NCBI GenBank assembly: GCA_039566865.1
Contig: CM076955.1
Coordinates: 2,730,501 to 2,794,500, forward strand
Source of the DNA: Aurelia coerulea
Taxonomy: Eukaryota > Cnidaria > Scyphozoa > Semaeostomeae > Ulmaridae
DNA length: 64,000 nucleotides
Direction: 5' to 3'
Below are positions 20,846 through 33,950 of the stretch, piece after piece (the stretch's first letter is position 1; each line of letters begins with the position of its first letter). The translations under genes and the position numbers were made by a program. The notes below the pieces were generated by a model. It worked only from the letters and a program-made list of their open reading frames with translations, was not told where the DNA came from and did not search any database.

Positions 20846-23800
20846 CTATAATACGAAAAGACACAAATCATGAAAAAGATGCAACGATACACCTGCATAA
20901 CAATACAATTCTTTCAGCAGCTATTATCTACAGCTCAAACAAATTGCAAATGAGACATAAAAATCAAATGAAAATAGCTATTAAATTCAAATACGAAAAA
21001 GCCTTTTTACACCTACTTCTTAACACAGAACGTCACCAAAAGCTTTTCCCGTATGTATAACAAAATCAGGCCTTGAAAGGAGAGGTTTGCGAGCTCGATC
21101 AAGTGCCTCCACAAGCACTTGGAAAATTCTAGAAGCTCAATAAAGCGAGTATAATGATAAATAATAATAAGTAATAATAACAATAATAATGATCGAATTT
21201 TTTAACAAGACAACCTATTAATATATAAATTTGTAGGCAGAAACACCGCAACACGATGAAATAACAGCAGCAAATATGTGAAAATTTATATTTTACCAAT
21301 ATTTCGTCCTGCCATGCAGGACTTCCTCAAGGCAGTTATGTGACAGTTATATTCAGAATTTAAATGCATAGCAGGATTATATTGGTAAAATATAAATTTT
21401 CAAATATTTGCTGTTATTATGTCGTCGCGTTGCGGTGTTTCTGCCTAAAAATTATTTACTCATTCGTCACCGCAAGCATCTTTGGATCCGACGATCGATG
21501 CTGGCATAGTGGCCTTTCCTTTTTCAAATTATTCTATCAACACATACTGTTATCATTAGGGTGCTGATACTTAAGCATTTACAATCAAAAGTAAAAGATC
21601 TAAAAATAATTACATTATTCCAACCCGGTCCAATCCAATGATAAAATAGTTTCACATAGTAAAATGATTTTCTAAAATCGTCTGAAACAAGTCTTGATTC
21701 AATCTTTCTGCCTCTGAGCCTTTGAATGGTAAATCATTAAATTTTTTCCAGCCAGGTAATAAAAACCTTTGCGACCAAATTCTGTTTTTACTTGAGGTAA
21801 CCTTACTACATGTTGATCGTTTCTAGTATTTTTCACATGAGCGTTTATAACAAGGTAATCTTTCATGGCAAATTTCAAAGCATCTCGGTTGACAACAGGC
21901 CCGTAGGAAGCGGGGGGGCAGGGGGGGCTCAAGCCCCCCAATAAATTGTTAAAACAATGGTGCTACGTCACATGACGTAATTAGATGTATTGTTTTCTTT
22001 TGTTTTAAGAACAATTGCCCCCCCAATCCGAAGCTTCTTCTACGGCCCTGGTTGACAACCTTTTTAGCGCGTAAATGTCACTGCAAATATTCTGATCATA
22101 TTAGGCCTGTTTTTGTCATTTATTGATGTATATTTGGCTGTGTCATTATATTAACAGTAATTTTTCAATGTTCAGATATCAAATTTTTCTAAGGTGCTCA
22201 ACCTAGCACCTGGAATTTCTTAACATACACTGGTTGTCCAAGTGCCAGTGTTTTTCCTCATTAGGCCTACAAAATGGCACACTTACTTGGTGACATTCGG
22301 GATATCTTTGACCTTTACATGAGGTAGTAGATTTGGATGCGCCTCCGGCACGACGATTGAAAGAGAATCCATGGCAGTTCGAAGCTTGAGATATCCAAGA
22401 TACAGGCCTCTGAAATATCAAGGACTGACATTAAACGTTTAGTTTCTTAGAAATCGAGGTCCATATTTTGATGCGAGCAGAGTTGAAATCGAGGTCCATA
22501 TTTTGATACGAGCAGGGTTGAAATCGAGGCCCATATTTTGATATGAGCAGGGTTGAAATCGAGGTCCATATTTTGATACGAGCAGGGTTGAAATCGAATA
22601 AACAGAGAAATAAAAAGGAGAAGTTAAAGGGAATCGACATAGTTAAAAGCTGGCCCGGGCCAGGTCAAAAATATATTCTATTATATTCGACCACTTTGAT
22701 GCATCCGGTCTCATTGTGTAGCTGAAGAAACAATGGATTTGTGGGCGTTTCTTCAGCCTATTTATAGCGGCTACGAGATATAGCTATGTCTATTCCCTTT
22801 AAGTTGCATTCCCAGGGGGGGGGGGGGTGCATTTGATTGGTGCCTCCAAATATGTCAAATCCTGAAGATGGTAGCTATGATAGAAATTAGACTTGCCCAA
22901 GTCAATCTTTTCAGTCCGTCTTACCATCCCCTTGGGTCCGCCTCTCGCCCTCTTCCGGAATAATGGAATGGCGGATCAAGGAACTACCGAAAAGGGAACA
23001 GTAAGACGGACTCAAGAGATAGACTCAGGGGAAGTCTAGATAGAAATCGACATCAAAATACCAATTAAGCATGAAAACTGAAATTTGTGAGTTAAATTTT
23101 TCAATTTCATTTTCCCTGCAAAATTCGCCAAATGTTCCGATTCATGGTAACTCTGCCGTTCTCAGAATCCGCGCCCAATCACACCGATTTACATGAAAAC
23201 AACAATAGACAAATGAATAAACGAATGCAAATAGCCAAAAGAATTCAAATATACCTAGAAGAATCATTTTTCATCCCTGGTCGTCGTCCGATGAAAAAGA
23301 ATACGAATTGGCATGCTGTTTACTCAGAACATCTGTCCTCTGGGGACCTCCGATGAGGGTGGAGGAGGGTAGCCTGCGTGCAGACTTTACTTTCCACTGC
23401 GAAGGATTCGCAGTGGAAAGTAAAGTCTGCACGCAGGCTAGGAGGAGGGGGGCTTAAGAGTAAGAATGAAATACAAGCAGTAGTGTATTACCTGGCCACT
23501 GCAGATTTACTTCGTCGATGATACGACACTTGGTCCTAAAAAGCAAACAAACGACATTAATAATGTGATGACAGCCTTGAAAGGGCCATGGAGCTCTAAA
23601 GGATGTTTAAAGGACAAGTCTGGCGTTGGAATAATTGCCGATAAAATGAAAGATTACAAAGTTGTGAATGATCTTGACATCATCAGTGTTGTTGCAGTAT
23701 GATTCAAAATAAGATAGCCCTAAACAGAGCTAAAATTGCAAGATTGGCTATAAATAATTTTGATCCTTGATCTATTTAACAAAAAAAGAAAATTGAAGAT

Positions 23801-26800
23801 CGGCCATGTAATCAAATTTTGGTGATTTTTCAAATGGGAGTACTTTTCTTGGGTAACACCCGGTAGATTGATTAGAGTGATTACTATGATTGAAAGTTGA
23901 TTACCTGTAGTGATGGAATCAATCTTTGTGGAACGATTGAATCTTGCAGGGTATTGTTTTTCTTCTGTAACCTCGATATCGGTACCCACTTCATTGTTGT
24001 TAGTCTTGATCCACAAAGATTTTTCTGTGGTGAGCAAAAAGTCAAAAAGTTAATCATTGATCTGTCAAATCCATAGAAAATTCAGCTAACATTGTTTACA
24101 CCCACTTCAGATCAAATGATTGTCCACTTGAGGAAACCTTCATAAAAGTTAAAGACCCTTTACTGACCAGCATCCCTTGCGGCCTTTGAATGCTGTTCCC
24201 CACAGCTTCGACTCGTTCATGATCACTTTTAAGCTTCAATCGATGCGCTTGCCGTTGAAAGAATTTAAGTGCTTTAAAATGTTAGTCACACTCTGAAGAG
24301 AACATAAGTTCGAAAGGCCTTAGTGTGATGATTTAAAGTCTTTTTTCTTTGCCTCCATCTTCTTACCAATTTTTAAGTGCTTTAATGTGTATCAGAAAAC
24401 ATGACTAAAGAAGAGAAATAAAAACAGTAAAAGGACTCTTCATACAAGAATACTTTCAATCTCATACCTTGACACAATTAATTGTCAACAGTAAAATGCT
24501 TCCATGTGAATCCTTGAAGGCTTTGAAATATAGGAAACCAAGATCTTGAGTACCAGTTGCGTTCTAAATGAGACAAAAATGGGATATCATGACAACTATC
24601 ATGACAACTGAGCTGTGAGAACAGAAAAAGATTTTTTCCATTGGACTCAAAGCTTGGGGGCTCAAAGTTAAGAATTTGTAAACTTTGGTCACCTATTTCA
24701 TTTAATGGAATGGCTTGAAAGAAATTTAAGCTCTTTTTCTATAATTCTACCGTTGCAGTTTTCAGAAATCTTGAGTATTTTTTTAAATTACAGCGTATTT
24801 CATATTTCAACTCATTTGAAGTTGTGACGTCATCAAATTTCTAAATCGTAAACCAGAACAGTGACAGATGGTTGCTTGACAACATATTGGAGACCTCCAT
24901 AAACTATGGTTTATTGAAAAATATTCCATGTTTCCTCCAAAAGTTTAGAAATTACAATGGTTTTAAGTTTTTTTCAAAACGTTTCTTGAAGCCTTGAAAA
25001 AGAATAAAAATACTCTAATTTTGACAAAATCGAAGAATTCAGTTTTTGTAGCCCCTCAATTGTGACTTGTGCCAAGCCTAATTCACTTTTACAGTTCAAA
25101 CTTCACTCTTTTCTTATACCAGAGAATCTAACAGTTTTACATTTGGAGATCGCCGAGAAAGTAACAAAGACTGGCGTGGAATTTCCACTGTTACCAGTCA
25201 ACCAAGCCTGTCCTGTATGTGTACATACCTGGAGAACCATACCAGCCTGCAGTAATTTTCTCCTAATATGAACACAGTGTGATGAATGTACTTTTGATGA
25301 ATCGTGTAACATTTGTTGTACATCCTCCCAAGTGCAGCTTACCTATGACATTTAAAAGAATTATGACAATAAATGGTTAGAGTACAGTTTAGCGGGCGAC
25401 ATTCGAATGTTTTGTTATTGTATGTCATACGGTAAGGGTTAGGGTTAGTTTCAGAAAAGCGTTTTCAGCGTGATTTAGCGTTAGTTAGGGTAAGTTAGGG
25501 TTAGTGAGGGTAAGTTAGGGTTAGGGTTAGTTGGGGTATATCAGGGTTAGAGCTAGTTAAACTGAACTCGTCCCCAATAAATTGATAAGTTGACATCTCT
25601 CGCGAAAGGATTCTTTCTCTTCTTATACATATTTCTACCTAGACTTATTACCTGGAGTCTCTTGTTTCCCAGTGCTCTTTGACTTCATTATGACGCATCG
25701 ACCAACAGAGAGACTCATTCCCCAACGCTTGTAGAAACCTTGTAGTTATCATAAATATAGCTTGTAGTTATAGATAAACCTTGTAGTTATCATAAATATA
25801 TCAACACAACATACCTTCGCAAGCCAATAAAATTCTTGAGAAAATGATTTCGAATAATTATCATCAACCTCAACAACTGGAAGGTTTTCATCCATCGTTA
25901 CGAGAACACGATCGTCATCCTCGTTGTAGAGAAGCGAAGCAAGGTAAATGCCACGACTGAAAGATAGAGAAAAGTAAGATAGATTTGGATGGGCATATGA
26001 GAGGAAAGATACCTGAAAATAAACTTCGATAAACAACTGGAGATATTCTTGAGACATGGAGGCGTTACACGGAGTGTTATTTTGGCGAAGAGGTTACATC
26101 AAAGTTCAAAATACATGATTCGAATATGTGTATGGTGTTCAAAGTTGAGTATAATTTTAATTCAAGTAGGTGGTATATTTCTAAATAGGACCTGTCTACA
26201 TTGGGAAAACGATCTTTGCAGTTGTTCAGAACAACATATTTTGTTGAAAATTAATTTCAAAATTAGATGTCATTTGATTTGAAATAAACTTCCATAAAAA
26301 TTTCAAGATTAAGGACATCTTTCCTTTGACTTTATTTGGTCAAGTAAGTCTGCTCGGAAATTCAACTGAATGGAAATCAGCTTAACTCCATAATGTTAAA
26401 CATGTGATGTTGCACGAGCTCTCTGCATTATTACGGCGGTTTTCTGAATCAACCATTCAATAGAAATGTCTCCCATAAAGTCAGAACCGAATTTAAACAG
26501 AATTGGTTTTACATATCTCATATCTTCTAGTTCATCCTAAACCCGAAACCAAGAGCAGAAATTTGAGGGGATTGCATCTTGAATGAAAGAAAGTTCTACT
26601 GACGAAGGACACGGCCTGATACATTTACTTCCATGTGTTTAAAAGTATTCTTAAATAGATATTGTCCACCATTTTCGTCATTTATACGTCACCATATGCT
26701 GCACAGCTAGTATTTGAATTGAATAAAAGGAATACAATACTTACCATTTGATTCTCTTGAGTAACTTTGGAGCAGAATGAAAAACAAGATTTGTGTACTT

Positions 26801-29800
26801 GGAAACTGTTCTGAACACTGAGCCTTTTCGGCCTAACTTGGGGGATTCTCTGGATGAAGATGGCGAGTGTGTTTGGAAGCTTTTCGTAATTGTACCTAAA
26901 AAGTAAAATACAAAATTGCTATAATTCTTTTACTTCAAATAGCATAGTCTATCAACAATCCTCAAATATTTAAACAAATTTTGAATCTTTTCCAAGACAG
27001 GGGCTGCTCCCTCCTCGATTAGTTTATCTATTGAGAGGGCCTTTCCTTAAGAAATTCCCTGCATACAAATTATTAATTTGTTTTCTATGCCATTGTTATT
27101 GTTAGCATTTATATTTATTTACACTTCGTTAATCTATTTTGAAATTATTTGGATGTAGTGGAGTTTTAAGATGAGAAACTGAACTAAACTGAATTGAACT
27201 GAACTAAACTGAACTGACCTGAGCTGAACTAGATTGAACTGCACTGCACTGAAGTGAACTGAAATAATGATGTCATAGAACAAAAGGACGAAAAAATGAT
27301 GTAATTTCAACCACTGGAAGAAGAAAATAGATAAAGAAATTTTGTCCTTACCGGAGCAACTTTTGTCCGTTATTGTTGACTTGTAATCAATGATCTGATC
27401 AAGTAGAACGGCCACTCTGTCTTTACAACCATGATACTTGGGTTTTGTGTTGTTCAATTCATGCCATGCTGAGAAAGGAACAAGTCAATCGTTCAAGTAA
27501 CCTTGACTATTGTTAGTTGATAGCCACATGTAATGAAAGCAAATCTCCTTTCGCGTTATAGCAACTCTGAGGTTAGGACATTTTTCCAACTCGTTCTGTT
27601 TGGGCCTGGTTGGGGGGGGGGGGGGTGACACTTAAAGTACTCTTATAGATATGGGTTTTAACGATTTTTTATGTTTACTGGATGCATGGGTATGATTTTT
27701 TGTAAAACTCATAATATTTTTCACATTTTTTCTGGATTTATGGGTAAACTTGTACTACTCTTCCCGGATTTATGGGTACACTTCTCTTCAGAAATTTTTC
27801 CGGATTTATGAGTGGTAATTTTACGCTTTGAATAGCACAACCTCGTATCACAGAAACTTAAAGGGAATCGACATAGTTAAAAGCTGGCCCGGACCAAGTT
27901 AAAAATATAATCTATTGTATTTGACAACTTTGATACCTGCTGTGTCATTGTGTGGCGGAAGAAACAATGGGTTGGTGGGCGTTTCTTCAGACTATTTATA
28001 GCAGCTTGTCGATATAGCTATGTCTTTTCCCTTTAAGTTACCCCGCGGGGTTTGGGCGGAAGTTCATATGTTGACATATGAGAACAATCCAATTCAAATC
28101 CTTTTATTTTGGCTATTTTGGGTAGTACGAAACATACAATTCTTCTTCTCAGAAACCATCAATCTTTTGTCGATCTTATGATAAAAACCTGAAGTTTAGA
28201 AATGGTTAAGTATGCCAAACCCTTTACTATCATATACTCACATGAGGGTACAACGAAAGGGGGGTCTGGTTTTATGACAGGCCCAAATCCTTTCATGTTT
28301 CCAACTCTAATTTGAATATACCACTTTTTACTCTGAAATAAGAACAACGGAATTTCAATTTTATATGAAATACTTTGTCTTAAAATTAGTGATTAATTCA
28401 CTAAAAAACGAGTGAATCTCTTAAAGGGGCTCCGTCGCCAAACTGTAAACAAATCTGATAACACCGCACGTGGCCATTGTTCTCCATTGTTTTCTGCAGT
28501 TTGTTTGGTGGCTTCACCCAAGCCACCAAAAAATGCTCGTTAAAAATCCACTTATATCCAAGCAATCGTAAGAGATATGAATGTTTGGATTTTTCCTCTG
28601 TGAAGTACAAAGATCTATCTTCAAAATGATGCTTTCATTTTCGAAAAAAACAGGTAAACGTCTGTGTGATATTGCCCATCAAAAAACTTCAAAATCACCG
28701 TTTCGACCGAAATTTGGAGACGGAGCCCCTTTAAATCATTAACAAGTAGATATAGTGGTACATTCATGAAAATACAAACAAAACAACAAGACTCTTTGAC
28801 TAGTACAAGTTGAGTAAAGTTGAGAAAAACACTAATGATACCATCTAGTTCCTGTAACAAAGAATGTATGATTGTGGAGTACATGTTTTCATGATTTGCA
28901 CATCAGAGAAACCCCAAAAAGGCCTAAGAAATTAATTTGCTACAATTATTAGCATACCTAATCATAGGCCTTAACGAAAAATCACACAATCCATCGTAAA
29001 AAACGAGAATCTATTGAAAGGCTGACTTGAAGATTTCGCCGGCGTGCATCTCCAACAGCAACCCACCAGATTTGCTGGTAGTATTTAGGAGAACAGAGCG
29101 CCTTGTTTGCAGCAGCAACGTGAACTTTCTTTTAGGAATACAGGTTTCGCGTCGAATTGAAAGTTTTTTGTGTGCAAAGACCTAGTTAATGCTAGTTAAA
29201 GATCTGTACTGTTCGATGACTTTCTAAGCATCAAAGGCATCAGTTAATGAGTCACAACAAATTGTTGCTTCACTTTCGAGGAAAATTTTATATTCAGAAG
29301 TTTCGATGACGTTCTAAACATAATAGAAGTTAATCAGCTATGACTAATATATAGGAAATGTGTGTTTCGCATTCCGTAAATTTCGACAACCTTCTGAACG
29401 TAAAACTGCTATCGTTAAACCAAAAATTCATATCTTTTACGATTGCTTGGATACAAGTGGATTTTGATGATCACTATTTGGTTGCTTGGGTGAAGCCACC
29501 AGTGGCGGAGCCACGGGGGGGGGGGGATGTCTCTTGAGGTCACTCTTCCAATTCGTCTAAAACCATTGAAAAAATGTCTAAGGAGGGGCTAGGTTTTAGA
29601 GTTTGATATACAACGAAGGGTGTTTCCTGAGGGTAAAAAGGGCGTTTCCTGAGTACAAAAAGGGCGTGGTCCTGAAAATTTTCCCTGGGGGCTAGACCCC
29701 CAGACCCTGCCTTCCTCCTTCCCCTCTACTTTTTTGAGGCTGGCACCGCCACTGGAAGCCACCAAACAAACCGCGCAGAACACAATGGACACAAGGCTAA

Positions 29801-32800
29801 ACATTGGTGCTTGCAGATTTGTTTACAGTTTGGAGACGGGACCCCTTCTAGCAAATTGAAAGGAATTACAAAATTCTTCGAAATAGTTATTAACCATGAT
29901 TTAACAAATAAGACCAAATAAATAAAATGAACAATTTTACCTTCTCTAAACCATCAATTGTGTACTGCAAACTTCGCATATCCATCACCAACTGTTCTCC
30001 TTCTACTCTTTCAAACGTTTCGTCAGTGCTCCATTCAACTAAAAATACCAACAAAAGAATTTCCAATAAAATCCCATCTTTTCCACGCTTTTTGGAGTTA
30101 AATGCTACAAATTGCCCCGGTTCTATTTCCAGTCATTGTATACAGTTTCTTTAACGTCAGCAATTAAAAAACAATAAACCTACGTCCTACGCAACATCAT
30201 CATTATGAGGAAGTCCGAAATTAGTGATTAAGCCACAGGGGTAATTGAGAATTGAGCAACATTCATTGTGAAAACGTTCTTTATTATGATTTCAAGATAA
30301 GTAATAGATTATTGTATGGTGGGAGTCAATGATTTACGTTATGGATAGGGAAGCAAAATTACCCAAGCATAGTATTAAACCATTAGCAACGTGCAAAATG
30401 TCGTAACAATTATACTACAAGGCGATACTTAAGGAACGACAGTCAGAAAGAACGTAAGAATGCTGCACATGATATCAGCATAGGTTCCAAATCTTTAAAT
30501 TGGCATAGAAAGATGGGTGTAAAATTCTATGACCTACTTCTTCTAACTGAATGGCCAAAAAGAAACTTTCGCTACCTGTCTATAATTCTACCGTTGGATT
30601 TTTCAGAAATCTTCTATACTTTTCTTGATACCATATTGTAGACATTCATAAACTAAGTTTTTCTTGAAAATCACTTCATGTTGCGTCAAACAGTTTAGAA
30701 ATTACGATGGTTTTAAGTTTTTTTTTTGGACAGTTTTCTTCAATTCATTTTTAAGGAAAACACTCCTATCCTGAAAATATTGAAGGTTTTAGAAAGGTCC
30801 AACGGCAGAATCATAGCAAAATAGCTGAAGTTTCTTTGAAGCCATTTATTTCAAAGAAATAGGCCATTGAATTTTACACCAGCATTTTACAAGATTTGGA
30901 TCCTATGTTCATGATATCATTAAATTTAACTCTTTAAAATTTCTTAGCACTTTTCAAACAAAATGATACAGTTCCTCCATAAATTTTTCATCTTCCTATG
31001 GCACTACGATTTGCTTCTTAAAAAGTAGCTTCTTATGAAAAAAGTGAGATGTTTTGTGTTAATTTCACAAATTAGATCTCACGAGAGATTTGCGACAACG
31101 CAAAATTGCTCAACGAAAACTCTTCAATTGCTTTTATTCGCGAGCATTTTCACATGACATCTAATTCAAGACAGATTTTATTCACTTACTTTTGTACTTG
31201 GTGACAATTTCTCTTCGACTATGTCTTCCTGGGGTTATAATTATGATTATTGATTGATCGGACAAAGGTGCAGTGGACACTACCGGACATTCTGATGGAA
31301 TATCTGTGAGGAAAAAGAAAAATTAATAACAGATTAATTATTATTAATTTAATTAATAATAGAAATTAATGAAATTACTATTACTGCCTCGTTTCGATAA
31401 GGGCCTAGGTAGAAAAACACAAACAGTTGTATTTTTCAAATGGAACACATTGATTATAGTACCTACGTAAAAGGTTGACATTGTCATCAACTGTTTTCAT
31501 GGCATTCTTGTTCGTAAGATTTTGTTCTGTCCGGCCAAGTTCCTTGAAACTCTGCTTTGAGCTTCGAGTTTCCGTTGGTCAACATCAATCGAATTTGAAC
31601 AAATTCTTATGGCGTTGCATTTTGTTGCATACCCCGTACATATCTGTGTATAGCAGCCTCGTTCCAAAGGGCGTTCAAAAGTGAAAAATGTCAGCCCAAA
31701 AAAAAATGCCGTAATATTATGAGTCCCAGTATGACCGGTCTCGCTTTGGTGTCGCAGTCTCGTTTTGAATAGCGATTACTGGGACTCATCGTAATCAGTC
31801 TAATTTACCTGTATTCAAAAATGTGTTCTGCATTATTCTTAACATATACAATCGCCATTCCCATTCTCTTAATTGTCTTTCACTCTCCTGTTGAAAAATA
31901 ATTCATTCAATTTAAGAAAAGTAGAAGAGTTTATGACTTGCTTAATATGGATGTTCTGTGGAAAACGTACAAATAATAAATCAATGAGATCCACAAACGA
32001 GCATCGAATCGAGTGTTTTGTTTGATTACTATGGCGCACCGTTTGCTGATCTTCTTGTCAGAAGTAACGAAAAAACTGTTCATGTTCAGAATTTACAAAG
32101 ACTGATGATAGAGATTTAAAGGCATTGCAATTCCCGCATATTACATGCTTAGTTAAGTTCAGTTCAGTTTCATTTTAAAATTCCACAACGTACAAAAATC
32201 CGTTAAACAAACTAACATGCAAGTAAGATTATAACAAGCTACAAATACGACAAAATGGTTGATACAAATCATTACAATAAACTAGAAATGTGTAAAAAAG
32301 GAATTTCTAGAAGCTCTCTCAATAGGTAAACTAATCGAGGGGAGAGCACCCCCAGTGGGGTTGAATGAAATATCAACTATTCAGCTCCTGAATCAAACAT
32401 GCAAGTAAAATCTGCCACACAGATTTTTAGATTTATCCTTCTTCTTCCATTATAAACTCATGACTTCTCTTGAAAGCCACCTATTCGCATGCACAAGGCG
32501 ATAGTTTGCCCTACTGGAGCAACTTTTGTGGCGTTGTTTGATTTAAATTACTGGTTGAGAGAATTTTCTTTGTCTGCAATTGCTGATCGTTTTGAATTGT
32601 GATGTCAATCAAAAGCAGCTGATGCTATTGTGTTGCAAAATCTGTCCTTGTAGCTTTGATAAGCTTAGCTTCTGAGAAGGAAATCGGATGATGGGTGGAA
32701 AGAGAAATGAATGATTTAAATTTTTGTAACAAATAAAACAAATCAACGTAAGTTTACGAACCTTGACATCAGAGGTACAATTCACGACAGAGGCAGTTAA

Positions 32801-33907
32801 ATCGTTAACTTTTCTATCAGCTTGGACAACCAATGCTTCTAAATGAGCTTCCCTCACTTCTGCATTCACGACTAAAGAACGAGAAAAAGGAACTAAGACC
32901 AAGCGACGCAAGTTAATCTTTTGAGAATTTTATCAAATTCAAGAATGAAAGTCTCCGAATATCTGCATCTCCCTCTAGACTCACGTTTCACTCTCGCTAA
33001 TTGAATATAATTGACGTTTTGTTGTTATAGCTTCAATGAGGTTAGTTGTAGCGAGTCGTAGTTTTCTGCAACTGTAGACTCTGCAAAATATATAGAGGTG
33101 GAAAAAGTGTGTGAACCCGCGAAGCAGCTTCGCAGGAAGCTCGTTTCTCTGGAAGGAAGAAAAGGGAAGGAAAGAGAGAACGCATAGAAGGAAGGAAAAG
33201 AATGGAAACGATGAAGAGAGGAATGAAGAAATAAAAGGAAAAAAGTTGTAAAGAAAAGGATGGAAAGAAAAGGATGGAAAGAAAAAGGAGAGGAGGAAGA
33301 GAAACGATGGAAGGAAGATAGGATGACAAAGAAAGCAAAAATTAAAAACATGAAGAGACAGGAAGGACTAAAGGATGGAAGGAAAGAATAGCAGAAAATC
33401 AATGTTTGGATTATGCTCTTTTCATTTACAGTTTTGTTATCCAAGGAAGCTTTAAAAGTAATTTCAGTTCCTAGTGGATTATCGGCTACACTGAAATCTG
33501 GGACTACAAAAAATTGATAAAGCAATGGAAGGAAGAATTCTGGTTTGACGTTCCTTCGCAGGAAGGCAAACATTCTTTCCACCACTGAAAATATATTTCC
33601 CACAAGTTGGGTTTCTGACAGCATGATCGTCAAGTTGTTTTCATCCTGTATCATACATTTTCCATTTTGATTGGTCTATTTTTAATTATATTTGGAAGTT
33701 ATGTAAATTGTAAATAGTAGGCCTTAATAGACTTTTTAACCATACTACAAAAGAGTCTGGATCGAGCGTTATTTTTATACATTTTTATACGCGAGGTTTG
33801 ATCGAGTGGCATCCGAGTTTCTGTCACTATTATGCATATTCGAAAATTCTTCAAAATATATCAACTATAAAATAGCTACAAATAAATATATAAATAAATG
33901 GTGGTGG

Positions 33908-33950
<43 letters not shown>

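Noticed and set aside
28401..28610. ORFs beginning MYFTEEKSKHSYLLRLLGYKW, repeated at 40.4, 41.3 and 43.3 kb
   Set aside because: They look like a conserved small protein family but all lie inside family A MITEs, start and stop at element features, and drift without frame preservation.
33025..33654. A 209-codon minus-strand ORF
   Set aside because: Its second half is Phe/Ser/Leu low complexity from the purine-rich tract. Only the first third looks protein-like, and that is listed separately.
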